From Bacteroidota bacterium (GTDB taxonomy: Bacteria; Bacteroidota; Bacteroidia; Bacteroidales; VadinHA17): DNA of 64,000 bases. Below the pieces are notes generated by a model. That model had not been told where the DNA came from and searched no databases. It was given only the letters and a program-made list of their open reading frames with translations. Below, in pieces: positions 36,257-45,845 of the stretch (positions within the stretch are counted from its first letter, which is position 1; each line of letters begins with the position of its first letter). The DNA lies in assembly GCA_016718875.1 (NCBI GenBank), contig JADKBL010000010.1, forward strand, positions 32,090-96,089. Direction: 5' to 3'. Made by a program: the position numbers and the translations under genes.

Positions 36257-38402
36257 GTGTAAGTATCAATATTTCAAGTATTTGTTTTGCCGCTTTTGCC
36301 ACCGAAGTGCCCGGCCCGAATATAGCAGCCACACCTGCATCATATAGGAACCTGTAATCCTGCGGAGGAATAACTCCGCCAGCTATTACAAGGATATCTT
36401 CTCTCCCTAGTTTCCTGAGCTCCTCAATAACCTGGGGCACAAGAGTTTTATGTCCTGCAGCAAGGCTCGATACACCCAAAACGTGAACATCGTTCTCTAC
36501 AGCCTGTTTTGCAGCTTCTGCAGGGGTCTGGAAGAGTGGTCCGATATCAACATCGAAACCAATATCTGCATACCCTGTTGATACTACCTTTGCTCCGCGA
36601 TCATGGCCATCCTGTCCCATTTTGGCAATCATGATCCTAGGCTGCCTGCCCTCTTTGCGGGCAAATCTGGTTACAAGAGATCTTGCTTCCTTAAAATCAT
36701 CATCCGACTTATACTCGGATGAATAAACTCCTGATATAGTTCTGATCACAGCTTTGTACCTCCCTACTATTTTTTCACATGCATATGAAATTTCACCAAG
36801 GCTTGCCCGTTTTGAAGCAGCTTCAACTGCCAGCTCAAGAAGATTACCTTCACCTGTCTGCACACACTTTGTAATCGCACTGAGAGCTGCCTGGCACTCC
36901 TGCTCATTTCTCTCTGAACGCAGCTTTGCGAGACGTATTATCTGCGACTCACGAACAGCTGAATTATCAACTTCAAGAGTTTCAAGCGGATCCTCTTTTT
37001 CGAGCCTGTATTTATTTGTTCCGACAATCGTCTGAACTCCTGAATCAATTTTAGCCTGCGCCCTGGCTGCTGCCTCCTCGATCCTCATCTTCGGGATCCC
37101 CGATTCGACTGCTTTGGCCATACCTCCCAGGCTTTCTACCTCCTTTATATGGGCCCATGCCCTGTGAGCTATTTCATGGGTTAGTGTCTCAACATAATAT
37201 GAGCCGGCCCATGGATCAACAGACTTGCAGATATTTGTCTCTTCCTGCAGATATATCTGTGTATTCCTTGCAATGCGAGCCGAAAAATCAGTTGGCAGAG
37301 CTATTGCCTCATCAAGGGCATTTGTGTGAAGGCTTTGTGTATGACCAAGAACCGCTGCCATTGCCTCAATACAGGTTCTTCCTACATTATTGAAAGGATC
37401 CTGCTCTGTAAGGCTCCATCCTGAGGTTTGGGAATGCGTTCTGAGTGCCAGCGATTTAGGATTCTTCGGATTAAACTCACTGACTATCTTAGCCCAGAGC
37501 ATCCTGGCAGCCCTCATTTTGGCTATCTCCATGAAATGATTCATACCTATAGCCCAGAAAAAAGAAAGACGAGGTGCAAAGGCATCTATATCGAGACCTG
37601 AATTAACACCGGTTCTGAGATATTCCAGCCCGTCGGCAAGTGTGTATGCGAGTTCTATATCGCAGGTGGCACCAGCCTCCTGCATATGGTATCCTGATAT
37701 GCTGATCGAATTGAACTTAGGCATCCTGGCTGAAGTATACTGGAAAATATCAGAGATTATCTTCATGGAAAATTCAGAAGAATAAATATACATATTACGG
37801 ACCATGAACTCCTTAAAAATATCATTCTATATAGTTCCCGAAAGGTCTTCAGGTTTGGCTCCCTGCTCAAGTGCTGCCACGATATAAAATGCCATTACAG
37901 GAAGAACAGCTCCGTTCATTGTCATCGACACCGACATCTTGTTAAGAGGGATCTGATCAAAGAGAATCTTCATGTCGAGGATGGAATCGATAGCTACTCC
38001 TGCCTTCCCTACATCTCCTGTAACACGCTCATGATCTGAGTCATATCCGCGATGTGTTGCAAGGTCGAAGGCAACTGATAATCCTTTCTGACCTGCAGCA
38101 AGGTTCCTTCTGTAAAAAGCATTTGACTCTTCAGCGGTGGAAAATCCTGCATACTGGCGGATTGTCCAGGGCATCATGGCATACATACCCGAGTAAGGTC
38201 CTCTGAGGAATGGAGGTAAACCCGCGGCATAATTGAGATGTTCCATGTCCTTAAGGTCCTCCTTGCTGTAAACGCTCCTTATGGGTATCATCTCCGGGGT
38301 AACCCAGTCTTTCGACAGAGCCTGCTCTTTTTCCCATTCCCGGAAATTTTTGCCTTTAACTGTCAGTCCGGCAAGGTCGCTGTATTTAAATTCTGGTCTC
38401 AT
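36249..38402 (-). pseudogene. mutB: Methylmalonyl-CoA mutase large (cobalamin) subunit, in-frame TAG
   Basis: One uninterrupted reading frame of about 717 codons except for TAG at 37829-37827, directly between SGTI and NDIFKEFMVRN; homologues carry Gln here, so CAG to TAG is one C-to-T change. The N-terminal part has PPFLRGPYSGMY and the substrate barrel; the C-terminal domain has the cobalamin motif GQDGHDRG and FGPGTSV. The enzyme isomerises (R)-methylmalonyl-CoA and succinyl-CoA. dnaE and trxA also end in TAG, so TAG is not recoded. A real nonsense mutation or a base error are both possible. The small subunit is 12 nt upstream. Confidence 0.92.
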
Positions 38403-38414
38403 TTTCCTAAATGG

Positions 38415-40281
38415 TTAGCGGCCAATACCAAGCCTGTTGTTAAAATATTCTATAGTTTCAGTCAGGTCAGATTTCATGTGAATATACAATTCGAGTCCTT
38501 TCGATTTAAGCTCTTCGATACAGGGAGGGTTTCCTGCCACCACTACAATTGTCTTACCATTAAGCTGATCGTAAGCTTCGGGAGCAATCAGAGGATATTC
38601 TTCATCCGAGCTGCAGAGGACAACAATATCTGCCTTTGAATCCAGTGCTGCTTTGACTCCTTCGGCAACTGATGCAAAACCATTATTGTCAATTATACTG
38701 TATCCGGCACAACCGAAGAAATTAAAAGAAAACTGGGAACGGGCCTTCCTCATAGCAATGTTCCCGATAGTTAACAGGAATGCCGACTGGCTTCCTGCCC
38801 GATTTCTCAACTGCGATCCTCAGCTTCTCAAATCCGGAGGCTGCCCTGAATGGAATAATCGGATCAATATCAAGTTCCTTTTCGTACTGTTTCTCACTAA
38901 AAAGGATCGCCTCATCAATTGTTTTGAGAGCAGTTTCATTATTATTCGGATACTGATTGGTACCAAGAAGTATCAGCCTCCTTGAAGCTGCATCCTTTTT
39001 CCTTTTGCCAGCCGATACTGCAATCTCTTTCTGTACATTGCCCGATTTAATTGCTTCAAGAAAACCACCGGCCTCCTCTGTCTTTACAAAAAGTTTCCAG
39101 GTGTTTTCCGCAATCAGACTGGTCAGATTTTCGATATAATATGAACCTGCAGAAGGATCAGCAACTTTGTCAAAATAAGCTTCCTCCTTAAGGATAAGCT
39201 GCTGGTTCCTGGCAATCCTTTCAGAAAAGTCGCCGGGTTTCCGGAATACTGTATCAAAGGGTTCAATTGTGAGCGAATCTGTTCCCCCGAGAATTGCTGA
39301 CATAGCTTCGGTCTGGGTTCTGAGCATATTAACATGTGCATCATATGCTGTTTTGTTCCATCGGCTGGTGACGCAATGGATATTCATTTTTATCTTCTCA
39401 TAGTCCCCGGGAATAAAACCCTTCACTACAAGCGACCATAATAATCTGGCAGCTCTCAGCTTTGCGATCTCCATAAAGTAATCGGGACCTGTTCCGAAGC
39501 TGAACCTGATCTTTGATGCAGCCAGTAAAGGATCTACTCCACGGGAGGTGAGCTGAGCAAGATATTCGCTGCCGGCTGAAAGGCCGAAAGCCAGTTCCTG
39601 AACTATGTTGGCACCGGCGTTACTGAAATGACTGGCATTAAGGTGAATTGTTTTCAGTTCCGGTAAAACAGAGGCAGTTTTGGTAAGTGAAGCAAGGTAA
39701 TCAAAGCCGTCATCAACAGGTACACACAGAGTCCCGTTTACCATCAGACGACCTATGGGATCAGCTTCAATTGCACCGGTAATTCCTTCAGGTTTAAGTC
39801 CTCTTTCAGATACGATGCCCTGAAGTATATCAAGTATCTCTTTCGCCTTCCCGTTGCACAGAAAATTTATTTCAATTATTTCAATATGAATATCTTTCAG
39901 AAGATCTTCAAAATTACTCCTGCTCACAGTCTCAGGATCGGCGATAATAAAACCAAGAGAGTCGATTCCCTTCATCAGTACAGTGAGTGCTTTTCTGTTT
40001 GCTGCCTGGTAATCTGAAACTTCTATATTCTGCCTTACCAGCCAGTTGTTGTTCCTGATTTTTGTCCCACGCAGATATGGAAACTGACCGGGAAGGGTAT
40101 TGATAAAAGGAAGTTTTTCATTATCCTCCATCCTGTAAAAAGGCATCACTTCGAATCCCTCACTTGTCTTCCACACAAGCTTTCTGGAGAAATCAGCCCC
40201 CTTCAGGTCAGAAGTAATCTTATCCATCCATTCACTTGTGGATACCGGAGGAAACTGATCAAACAGCTTTTCTTTTTTCAC
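38415..40281 (-). pseudogene. mutA: Methylmalonyl-CoA mutase small subunit, frameshifted
   Basis: About 621 residues after joining two frames, normal for the non-catalytic subunit. The first frame (40281 to about 38787) covers DQFPPVSTSEWMDKITSDL, AGANIVQELAFGLSAG and DPSAGSYYIENLT. Near 38787 one extra G shifts the frame; removing it gives ..RKPSAFLLTIGN and continues MRKARSQFSFNFFGCAGY to the stop at 38415. The break is in CCAGTCGG, not a long homopolymer. Structural partner of MutB; the two form the B12-dependent mutase dimer. Confidence 0.9.
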
Positions 40282-40307
40282 CTTACAGAACTATTTTTAA
40301 ACTGATG

Positions 40308-40315
40308 CAAAAATA
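40308..40315 (-). promoter_or_regulatory. Candidate -7 element for mutAB
   Basis: TATTTTTG on the minus strand matches TAnnTTTG, 26 nt before the mutA start. Confidence 0.5.
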
Positions 40316-40377
40316 AAAAAATTCACTCTACAGTTACTATGAATTTTATCATATTCAGATTATTGCATGGATTCAGG

Positions 40378-41467
40378 TTATTTCCCGGCAAACTCCATAA
40401 GAAATGATTTCATAAAGGCATTCAGATCACCATCCAGCACTGCCTGCACATTACCGGTTTCATGATTTGTCCTCAGATCTTTAACCATTTTGTAAGGATG
40501 CAGCACATATGAACGGATCTGTGAACCCCATTCTATTTTCTTCTTTTCGCCCTCAATCTTTGCCTGTTCCTCAAGTTGCTTTCTTAGCTCAAGTTCGTAG
40601 AGTTGCGATTTAAGTATACGCATCGCATTCTCCTTGTTATTAAGCTGTGAACGGGTCTCCTGGTTCTCGATGATAATTCCGGAAGGTGCGTGACGCAGCC
40701 TGACTGCTGTTTCAACCTTATTGACATTCTGCCCGCCTGCGCCGCTCGACCTGTAAGTATCCCAGGTAATATCGGCCGGATTGATCACAATCTCAATTGT
40801 ATCATCTACCAGCGGTGAAATGAAAACCGAGGCAAATGTTGTCTGTCGTTTACCCTGGGCATTGAAGGGTGAGATTCTGACTAACCTGTGGACTCCATTC
40901 TCACTCTTAAGGTATCCGTAAGCCCTGTCTCCATCGATCTCAATTGTAACTGATTTCACCCCGACTTCATCGCCGGCCTGAAAATCAAGTTCCTTCACCT
41001 TATAATTATTTCTTTCAGCCCATCTGAGATACATGCGCATAAGCATTGCTGCCCAGTCGTTGCTCTCTGTACCGCCGGCTCCTGAATTGATTTTAAGTAT
41101 GGCTCCCAGCTGATCCTCCTCCTTCTGAAGCATATTTCTCACTTCAAGGTCTTCGATCATTGAGAGGCAGCTTGAGTACTGCTTTTCAACATCCTCCTCT
41201 GTAGCCTCCCCTTCCTTGTAAAAATCATAGATAACCGAAAGATCCTCAACTGCCGTGTTTATCTTCTCAAAACCTGTTGTCCAGCTTTTGAGCACTGCAA
41301 TACTTTTTAGCAGATCTTCGGCTTTCTTGGCATCATTCCATAGGCCGGGCTTCTGTGATAAGCCCTCTTTTTCTGCTATTATCTCAAGTTTGCCTTCGAC
41401 GTCAAAGATACCTCCTTAACGCATCGCGGCGTCCCGATAATTCCCTTATCTGTTCGTTGGTTACCAT
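40378..41467 (-). CDS. prfB: Peptide chain release factor 2, programmed +1 frameshift
   Basis: 362 residues after the frameshift. The first 21 codons (ATG 41467) end at CTT-TGA-C with TGA at 41404-41402; reading resumes one base later as DVEGKLEIIAEKEGL. An AGGAGG Shine-Dalgarno-like stretch (41417-41411) sits at the right distance upstream, as in Escherichia coli prfB. The GGQ motif is intact (RSSGAGGQNVNK), and the stop-codon reader region follows the N-terminal helices. RF2 releases peptides at UGA and UAA; low RF2 favours the frameshift, so the gene controls itself. This break is functional, unlike the others here. Confidence 0.95.
41402..41417 (-). promoter_or_regulatory. RF2 programmed +1 frameshift site
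   Basis: AGGAGG then TAT-CTT-TGA-C: internal SD-like stimulator, slippery CTT and UGA stop in the order known from the RF2 autoregulation site. Confidence 0.95.
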
Positions 41468-41483
41468 TATTCTGAATTTTGCA

Positions 41484-41491
41484 CAAATTTA
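41484..41491 (-). promoter_or_regulatory. Candidate -7 element for prfB
   Basis: TAAATTTG on the minus strand matches TAnnTTTG, 16 nt before the prfB start, implying a leader of about 10 nt. Confidence 0.45.
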
Positions 41492-41588
41492 CACTTTTAC
41501 GGGACATTTAAGAGATTATGTTAAAGTTAGAGTCATGGTTTTGCAACTAAATGAAATTTAGTAAATTTCGGATGCCATACATACCAAA

Positions 41589-43804
41589 ATGAAAAACCTC
41601 ATTACTTTACTGCTCCTCTTGCTGACAGGAATCAATATCCAGGCTCAAACATCGGCCAAAGCAGATAGCATTATGAATCTTCTTGAAAAGGAAAAAACCG
41701 ATACAGGCAGAATTGTCCTTTCATACCGCCTGGCTTATGAACTACAGTATACTGATCCTGAAAAATCAGAACAGATAGCCATAAAGGCTTGGGATGAGGC
41801 GGAAAAACTGAATTTTCCCAAGGTGTTGGAAATTCAATGGTACAACTTGGAAACCTTGAACTCATTAAAGGAAACAATGATAAAGCATCCCAATTATATC
41901 TTGATGCCCTGGAGATACTGACCACGGCTGGTTTAAAGGAGGGAATTACAGTATGTTACAATAACCTGGGTATAATTGCACACAACAAAAATGATTATGG
42001 CAAGGCAAATGAATACTACAGAAAATCATTGGCAATAAACAGGGAACTTGGCAGAAAATCGGGGGAAGCAACAGCGCTTTACTGCATCGGGACAGTATTT
42101 GATAACCAGGCAAAGTACGACAGCGCCCTGAAATACTATTTTGAAGCGCAGTCGATTAGTGAAAAGATTCCGGATGAGAGACTGATTGCATACGGAAAAT
42201 CAAGTCTCGCAAATGTCTACTTCACAATGAAGAACTACGAAAGAGCCATGGAATACTATAAAGCTGCAGCCGGTCTATATGAGGCATCCGGCAACAGGTA
42301 TGGATCGCTGAAAATGAATATATCCCTTGGACAGACTGCTGCAGAGATGGATAGTACAGAAATGGCAATTGATTACTATGATAAAGCTCTTAGAATCAGC
42401 GTAAGTGTTGAAAGCCTGAATGATGAAGCCTTCATAAATTATGCAATGGCACAGTTGCTGGAATACCAGGGAAAACCGGAGTCTGCCAGACCTAAGTATG
42501 AGAAAGCATGTAACATTTACAAGTCTATTGACAGCAAGGACAATATAGTTCTTACTCTTGTGGCGCTCGCAAGAATAAAGAACCTGTCATATGATTTCCT
42601 GGCTGCACAAAAATACCTCGCGGAAGCTGAAGCAACTGCAAAAGAGATTAACTCTGTTGTTTCCGGGGTAGATATATATAAGGAACTGTCAATGAGCTAT
42701 ACCGGACTAAAAGACTTCAAAAAGGCATTTTATTACCTGAACCGGTATTCAGAACTCAAAGACTCACTGATGAATGTTGAAAAACAGAAACAGATACTTG
42801 AACTGCAGACACAATATGAGACAGTTAAGAAGGAAAAGGAGAACGAACTACTCAGGAAGGACAGGAAAATACTTCAGACTACAAGAAACTCTCTGATTGC
42901 AGGGGCTATACTTCTGGCCGTTATAATTATTGTAGTATTCAGGAGCCTGGTGATAAAAAAACGGGATAACAGGATATTAAAGGAACAGAAGGAGGAGATC
43001 AACAAACAGAAAGAGATTGTCGAAAGCCAAAAAACATCAATCACTGACAGTATCAGGTATGCCAGAAGGATTCAGTCGGCGATGCTTACTCCTGATGAAT
43101 CTGTAAATCAATATCTGTCAGACTCTTTTGTGCTTTATCTTCCACGGGATATAGTAAGCGGTGACTTCTACTGGGTGAAAAAACTCAATGAAAATAAGGT
43201 GGTTATTTGTGTTGCTGACTGTACCGGTCATGGTGTGCCCGGAGCATTCATGAGCATGCTTGGAATGTCCCTCCTGAACGACATAATAAGTGTTAAACAT
43301 ACACTAATAATCAATAATGAATTCAGTCCATCCGACATCCTTAATGAGCTAAGGGAGAGGGTTAAAAGCTCGCTCAGGCAGACAGGGAAAGAAGGGGAAG
43401 CACGTGATGGCATGGATCTTTCTATGTGCCTTGTTGACAGGGAAGCAGGTCTGCTGAAATACTCAGGAGCAAATAATCCGGTTTATATAGTTAAAGACGG
43501 GATCCTGACTGAGCTGAAGGCAACAAGGAATCCAATCGGGATCTATCTTAATGAAATCAGCTTCATTGACCATTCACTTGAAATTGTGCCAGGTGCAATT
43601 GTCTACATGTTTTCCGACGGATACTCTGATCAGCTGGGTAAAGAAGGCTCTAAATTCCTGTCTAAAAACTTCAAGAAACTGCTGTCCGGGATCAGTTCCG
43701 GAACAACATCAGAAATCAGGGAAATACTTAACAGGAAACACCTTGACTGGAAAGACGGAGAAGAACAGGTTGATGATATACTGGTACTTGGCTTCCGGCT
43801 TTAA
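41589..43804 (+). pseudogene. TPR protein with SpoIIE phosphatase output, frameshifted
   Basis: About 738 residues once joined. A signal peptide (1-20, ending QAQTSA) and TPR start in the first frame; the frame breaks in a T4 run (41813-41816), where one more T restores ..NFSQGVGNSMVQLGNLEL. TPR repeats continue to about residue 400 (e.g. KYDSALKYYFEAQSI), then a membrane helix (LIAGAILLAVIIIVVF), a coiled coil and a SpoIIE/PP2C domain with DIVSGDFYWVKK, VADCTGHGVPGAFMSM and MDLSMCL. Same output domain as the propeller protein at 26.7-29.9 kb, with TPRs as the sensor. The T-run break suggests a sequencing error. Confidence 0.88.
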
Positions 43805-43805
43805 A

Positions 43806-44498
43806 TTAATTATTTAGAGTAATCTCCCACTTACCCGGTTCATTTATTGTACATTCAAATACAACATCAAATGATGACCTTGAAATGGGGTTGCTTGTTG
43901 TATAAGTAATTTTCAGATCGAGAGGATAACGTACAGATTGTAATCCCTGATAGGAACCTGAAACAAATTGTGAACCACTTGTGAAAGTCATCTGCATACC
44001 TCCCACTTTCCGGTTAATCTGGCCCTTCATCATAAACTTGATTATCACAGTATTATCTTCACCTATCTTCCTGAGGTTTACACTCAGCAAGTCATCCTTC
44101 CTGATTATATCATATGGCGGGATATTCTTTTCTCCCAAATAATTGTTCTCCTTCCAGTAACCTCTTACTGTTGAATCACCCCTCAGGGTATGATAGATCA
44201 TCTCTCCTTCTCCTTCTCTGAATCCTTTGGAAAATTCACCTTTGTATACCTGCCCTTCTGCCCACTCATAAGATCCTTTACCATGAGGTAACCCTCTGTT
44301 GAACTGACCTTCATATCTGTCTTTCCCGGATGCAACACCCTTACCATGTGCCAGTCCGTTTTTGCAATCTCCCGAATAGGTCCCGGAAATCTCAGGCACC
44401 AGTACTTTGCAATCACTAACCTGCCCAATGACCTGGAAATAAGTGAAAAGAAGGGATGTTACAAGAAGCCCCTTAAGTGAAATATTTATTGTATTCAT
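43806..44498 (-). CDS. MORN-repeat secreted protein
   Basis: 230 residues with a signal peptide (about 1-24). Three or four MORN units follow (about 38-110): YSGDCKNGLAHGKG, YEGQFNRGLPHGKGSYEW, YKGEFSKGFREGEGEMIY. The C-terminal half is beta-rich without a recognised family. MORN repeats mediate protein or lipid contacts. It converges on the SpoIIE gene 1 nt away. Confidence 0.85.
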   Translation of the reverse strand: MNTINISLKGLLVTSLLFTYFQVIGQVSDCKVLVPEISGTYSGDCKNGLAHGKGVASGKDRYEGQFNRGLPHGKGSYEWAEGQVYKGEFSKGFREGEGEMIYHTLRGDSTVRGYWKENNYLGEKNIPPYDIIRKDDLLSVNLRKIGEDNTVIIKFMMKGQINRKVGGMQMTFTSGSQFVSGSYQGLQSVRYPLDLKITYTTSNPISRSSFDVVFECTINEPGKWEITLNN

Positions 44499-44555
44499 AA
44501 TCTGATAATTAGTTGAAGGACTGTGAATGGTGATGAAATAATTTTAAAAGTTAAG

Positions 44556-44563
44556 CAAAAATA
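44556..44563 (-). promoter_or_regulatory. Candidate -7 element for MORN gene
   Basis: TATTTTTG on the minus strand matches TAnnTTTG, 57 nt before the start codon. Confidence 0.4.
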
Positions 44564-44652
44564 TTCTGAAGACTAATTCAGAATGAATTAATTAATGAAA
44601 TTTAACATGAGTGTACCGATTGGGATTCCAACAATTTATGTACCAAAAGTGA

Positions 44653-44660
44653 TATATTTG
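44653..44660 (+). promoter_or_regulatory. Candidate -7 element for VanZ-like gene
   Basis: TATATTTG matches TAnnTTTG, 20 nt before ATG 44681; it supports that start over TTG 44669, which would leave almost no leader. Confidence 0.5.
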
Positions 44661-44680
44661 GGATTCATTTGAATAATTAT

Positions 44681-45088
44681 ATGCTACGTTTAATAACAGC
44701 AATAAAACCATATTCAAAACTCCTCTTTATTGCCTGGATGGCAATTATCCTGACAGTATCATCTATCCCTTCACTTCCAACCCTGAAGATTGAAACAGAG
44801 AAAACTACTATCAGGCTTGATTATTTAATTCATTTCTGCGAATACGGTGTGCTTGCTTTCCTTGCCTGTCTGGCATATACTAATAATCAGTTGAGAATAA
44901 GCTTTAAGAGAATTGTAATTCTTGCCTCTGGACTGATCATCTTTGCTGCAGCCGATGAGTTTCATCAGAAATTTATCCCCGGGAGGGCTTTCAATCTGAA
45001 AGATATATACAGCAATATCGCCGGGATAATTGCAGCACTGATTTTCTGTTGGGTGGTTTTCAGGATACTATTGAGAAACCGGGGGTAA
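44681..45088 (+). CDS. VanZ-like membrane protein
   Basis: 135 residues from ATG 44681, chosen because a promoter element lies just upstream. Four membrane helices are visible. The VanZ pattern includes the first-helix SSIPSLP, DYLIHFCEYGVLAFL and the conserved DEFHQKFIPGRAFNLKDIYSNIAG, where DEFHQ and R/D/N residues line the membrane site. Function unsettled; some homologues confer teicoplanin tolerance. Confidence 0.9.
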   Translation: MLRLITAIKPYSKLLFIAWMAIILTVSSIPSLPTLKIETEKTTIRLDYLIHFCEYGVLAFLACLAYTNNQLRISFKRIVILASGLIIFAAADEFHQKFIPGRAFNLKDIYSNIAGIIAALIFCWVVFRILLRNRG

Positions 45089-45845
45089 TATCATTTGCCA
45101 GATTTAGTCTGAATGGAAGGTATTAAAGGAATTTCGTTTACCATTGGGGAGATCCCTCTCACTGCGTTCGGGATGACAGATTCATAAATTGAATGAGGAG
45201 TATAACGTGGAGATTCCTCGTCCCGCATACGCAGGACCACTACTAACAATATTTTTACCAGATCAGGAGTTTTACAGATTTTGTCAAAATATAAAACGAT
45301 TAACTTGGTTTTCAAGCCACGAATGTGGCTTAATAACCCCACGTCGGCGGGGAAGAGTCATCGACCTAAAGCACTGAAGGTGCTTAATATAATTAACGAC
45401 GTTGAAAATCACCTTCATAAACTTGCAGAATTGCACCGATGGATTACATGAGAGAAGTTAAAGTATCGACTTCATTATGGATGAATAGTTTCTTCCTTAA
45501 CTGATATATTCAGCTCCTGCAGAGCTGGAGGAGGATTGTGGCTCAAGACCCCCAGCTGACGCTGGGGGTTATTCATATTTGGCTCTTTCAGAGCCGCCTC
45601 TCATTATACCTGTAGTGCAAATAATATTTTAAATTAACTCTCGGGATGACATTTTCAATTTGGTAAGGAGAAGGAAAAAGCGGCGATTCGGAACTAAGTT
45701 TTTTCAGGACAAGTCTGTAATTCCAACCCGAATCGCTGCTTTTTTCTCCCCCTTTATTAGATTCCAGTGTCATCCCGATCCGCCGGTTGGCGGAGAGGGA
45801 TCTCCTAAATGGTACACAAATTTAAATAAAGTATAACTGATTGAT
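45089..45845. repeat. Non-coding hairpin-rich repeat cluster
   Basis: About 750 bases without a supportable gene. At the left is ACCATTGGGGAGATCCCTCTC then CGGGATGACA (45140-45179); the inverse (TGTCATCCCG ... GAGAGGGATCTCCTAAATGGT) closes the region at 45768-45813. Between them lie many short palindromes: CCACGAATGTGG, CCCCACGTCGGCGGGG, AGCACTGAAGGTGCT, AGCTCCTGCAGAGCT, CCCCCAGCTGACGCTGGGGG, GGCTCTTTCAGAGCC. This resembles REP/BIME-like clusters of Bacteroidota that are mobilised by Y1 (RAYT) transposases; none is encoded here. The inner large palindrome is listed separately. Confidence 0.7.
45642..45779. repeat. Large imperfect palindrome (MITE-like)
   Basis: Arms of about 50 nt face each other: the left reads TCGGGATGACATTTTC ... 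AAGCGGCGATTCGG, the right CCGAATCGCTGCTT ... CCAGTGTCATCCCGA. About 35 nt of unpaired sequence remain at the centre. The terminal CGGGATGACA motif also ends the surrounding cluster. Confidence 0.65.

Noticed and set aside
37827..37829. TAG reassigned to an amino acid
   Set aside because: dnaE (25592-25594) and trxA (25954-25956) end with TAG at their natural C-termini.
41402..41404. TGA in prfB as a gene-breaking mutation
   Set aside because: It sits in the canonical RF2 programmed frameshift site with an SD-like stimulator.
45189..45377. 62-residue frame in the hairpin cluster
   Set aside because: It crosses several palindromes, has no homology signal and unusual composition.
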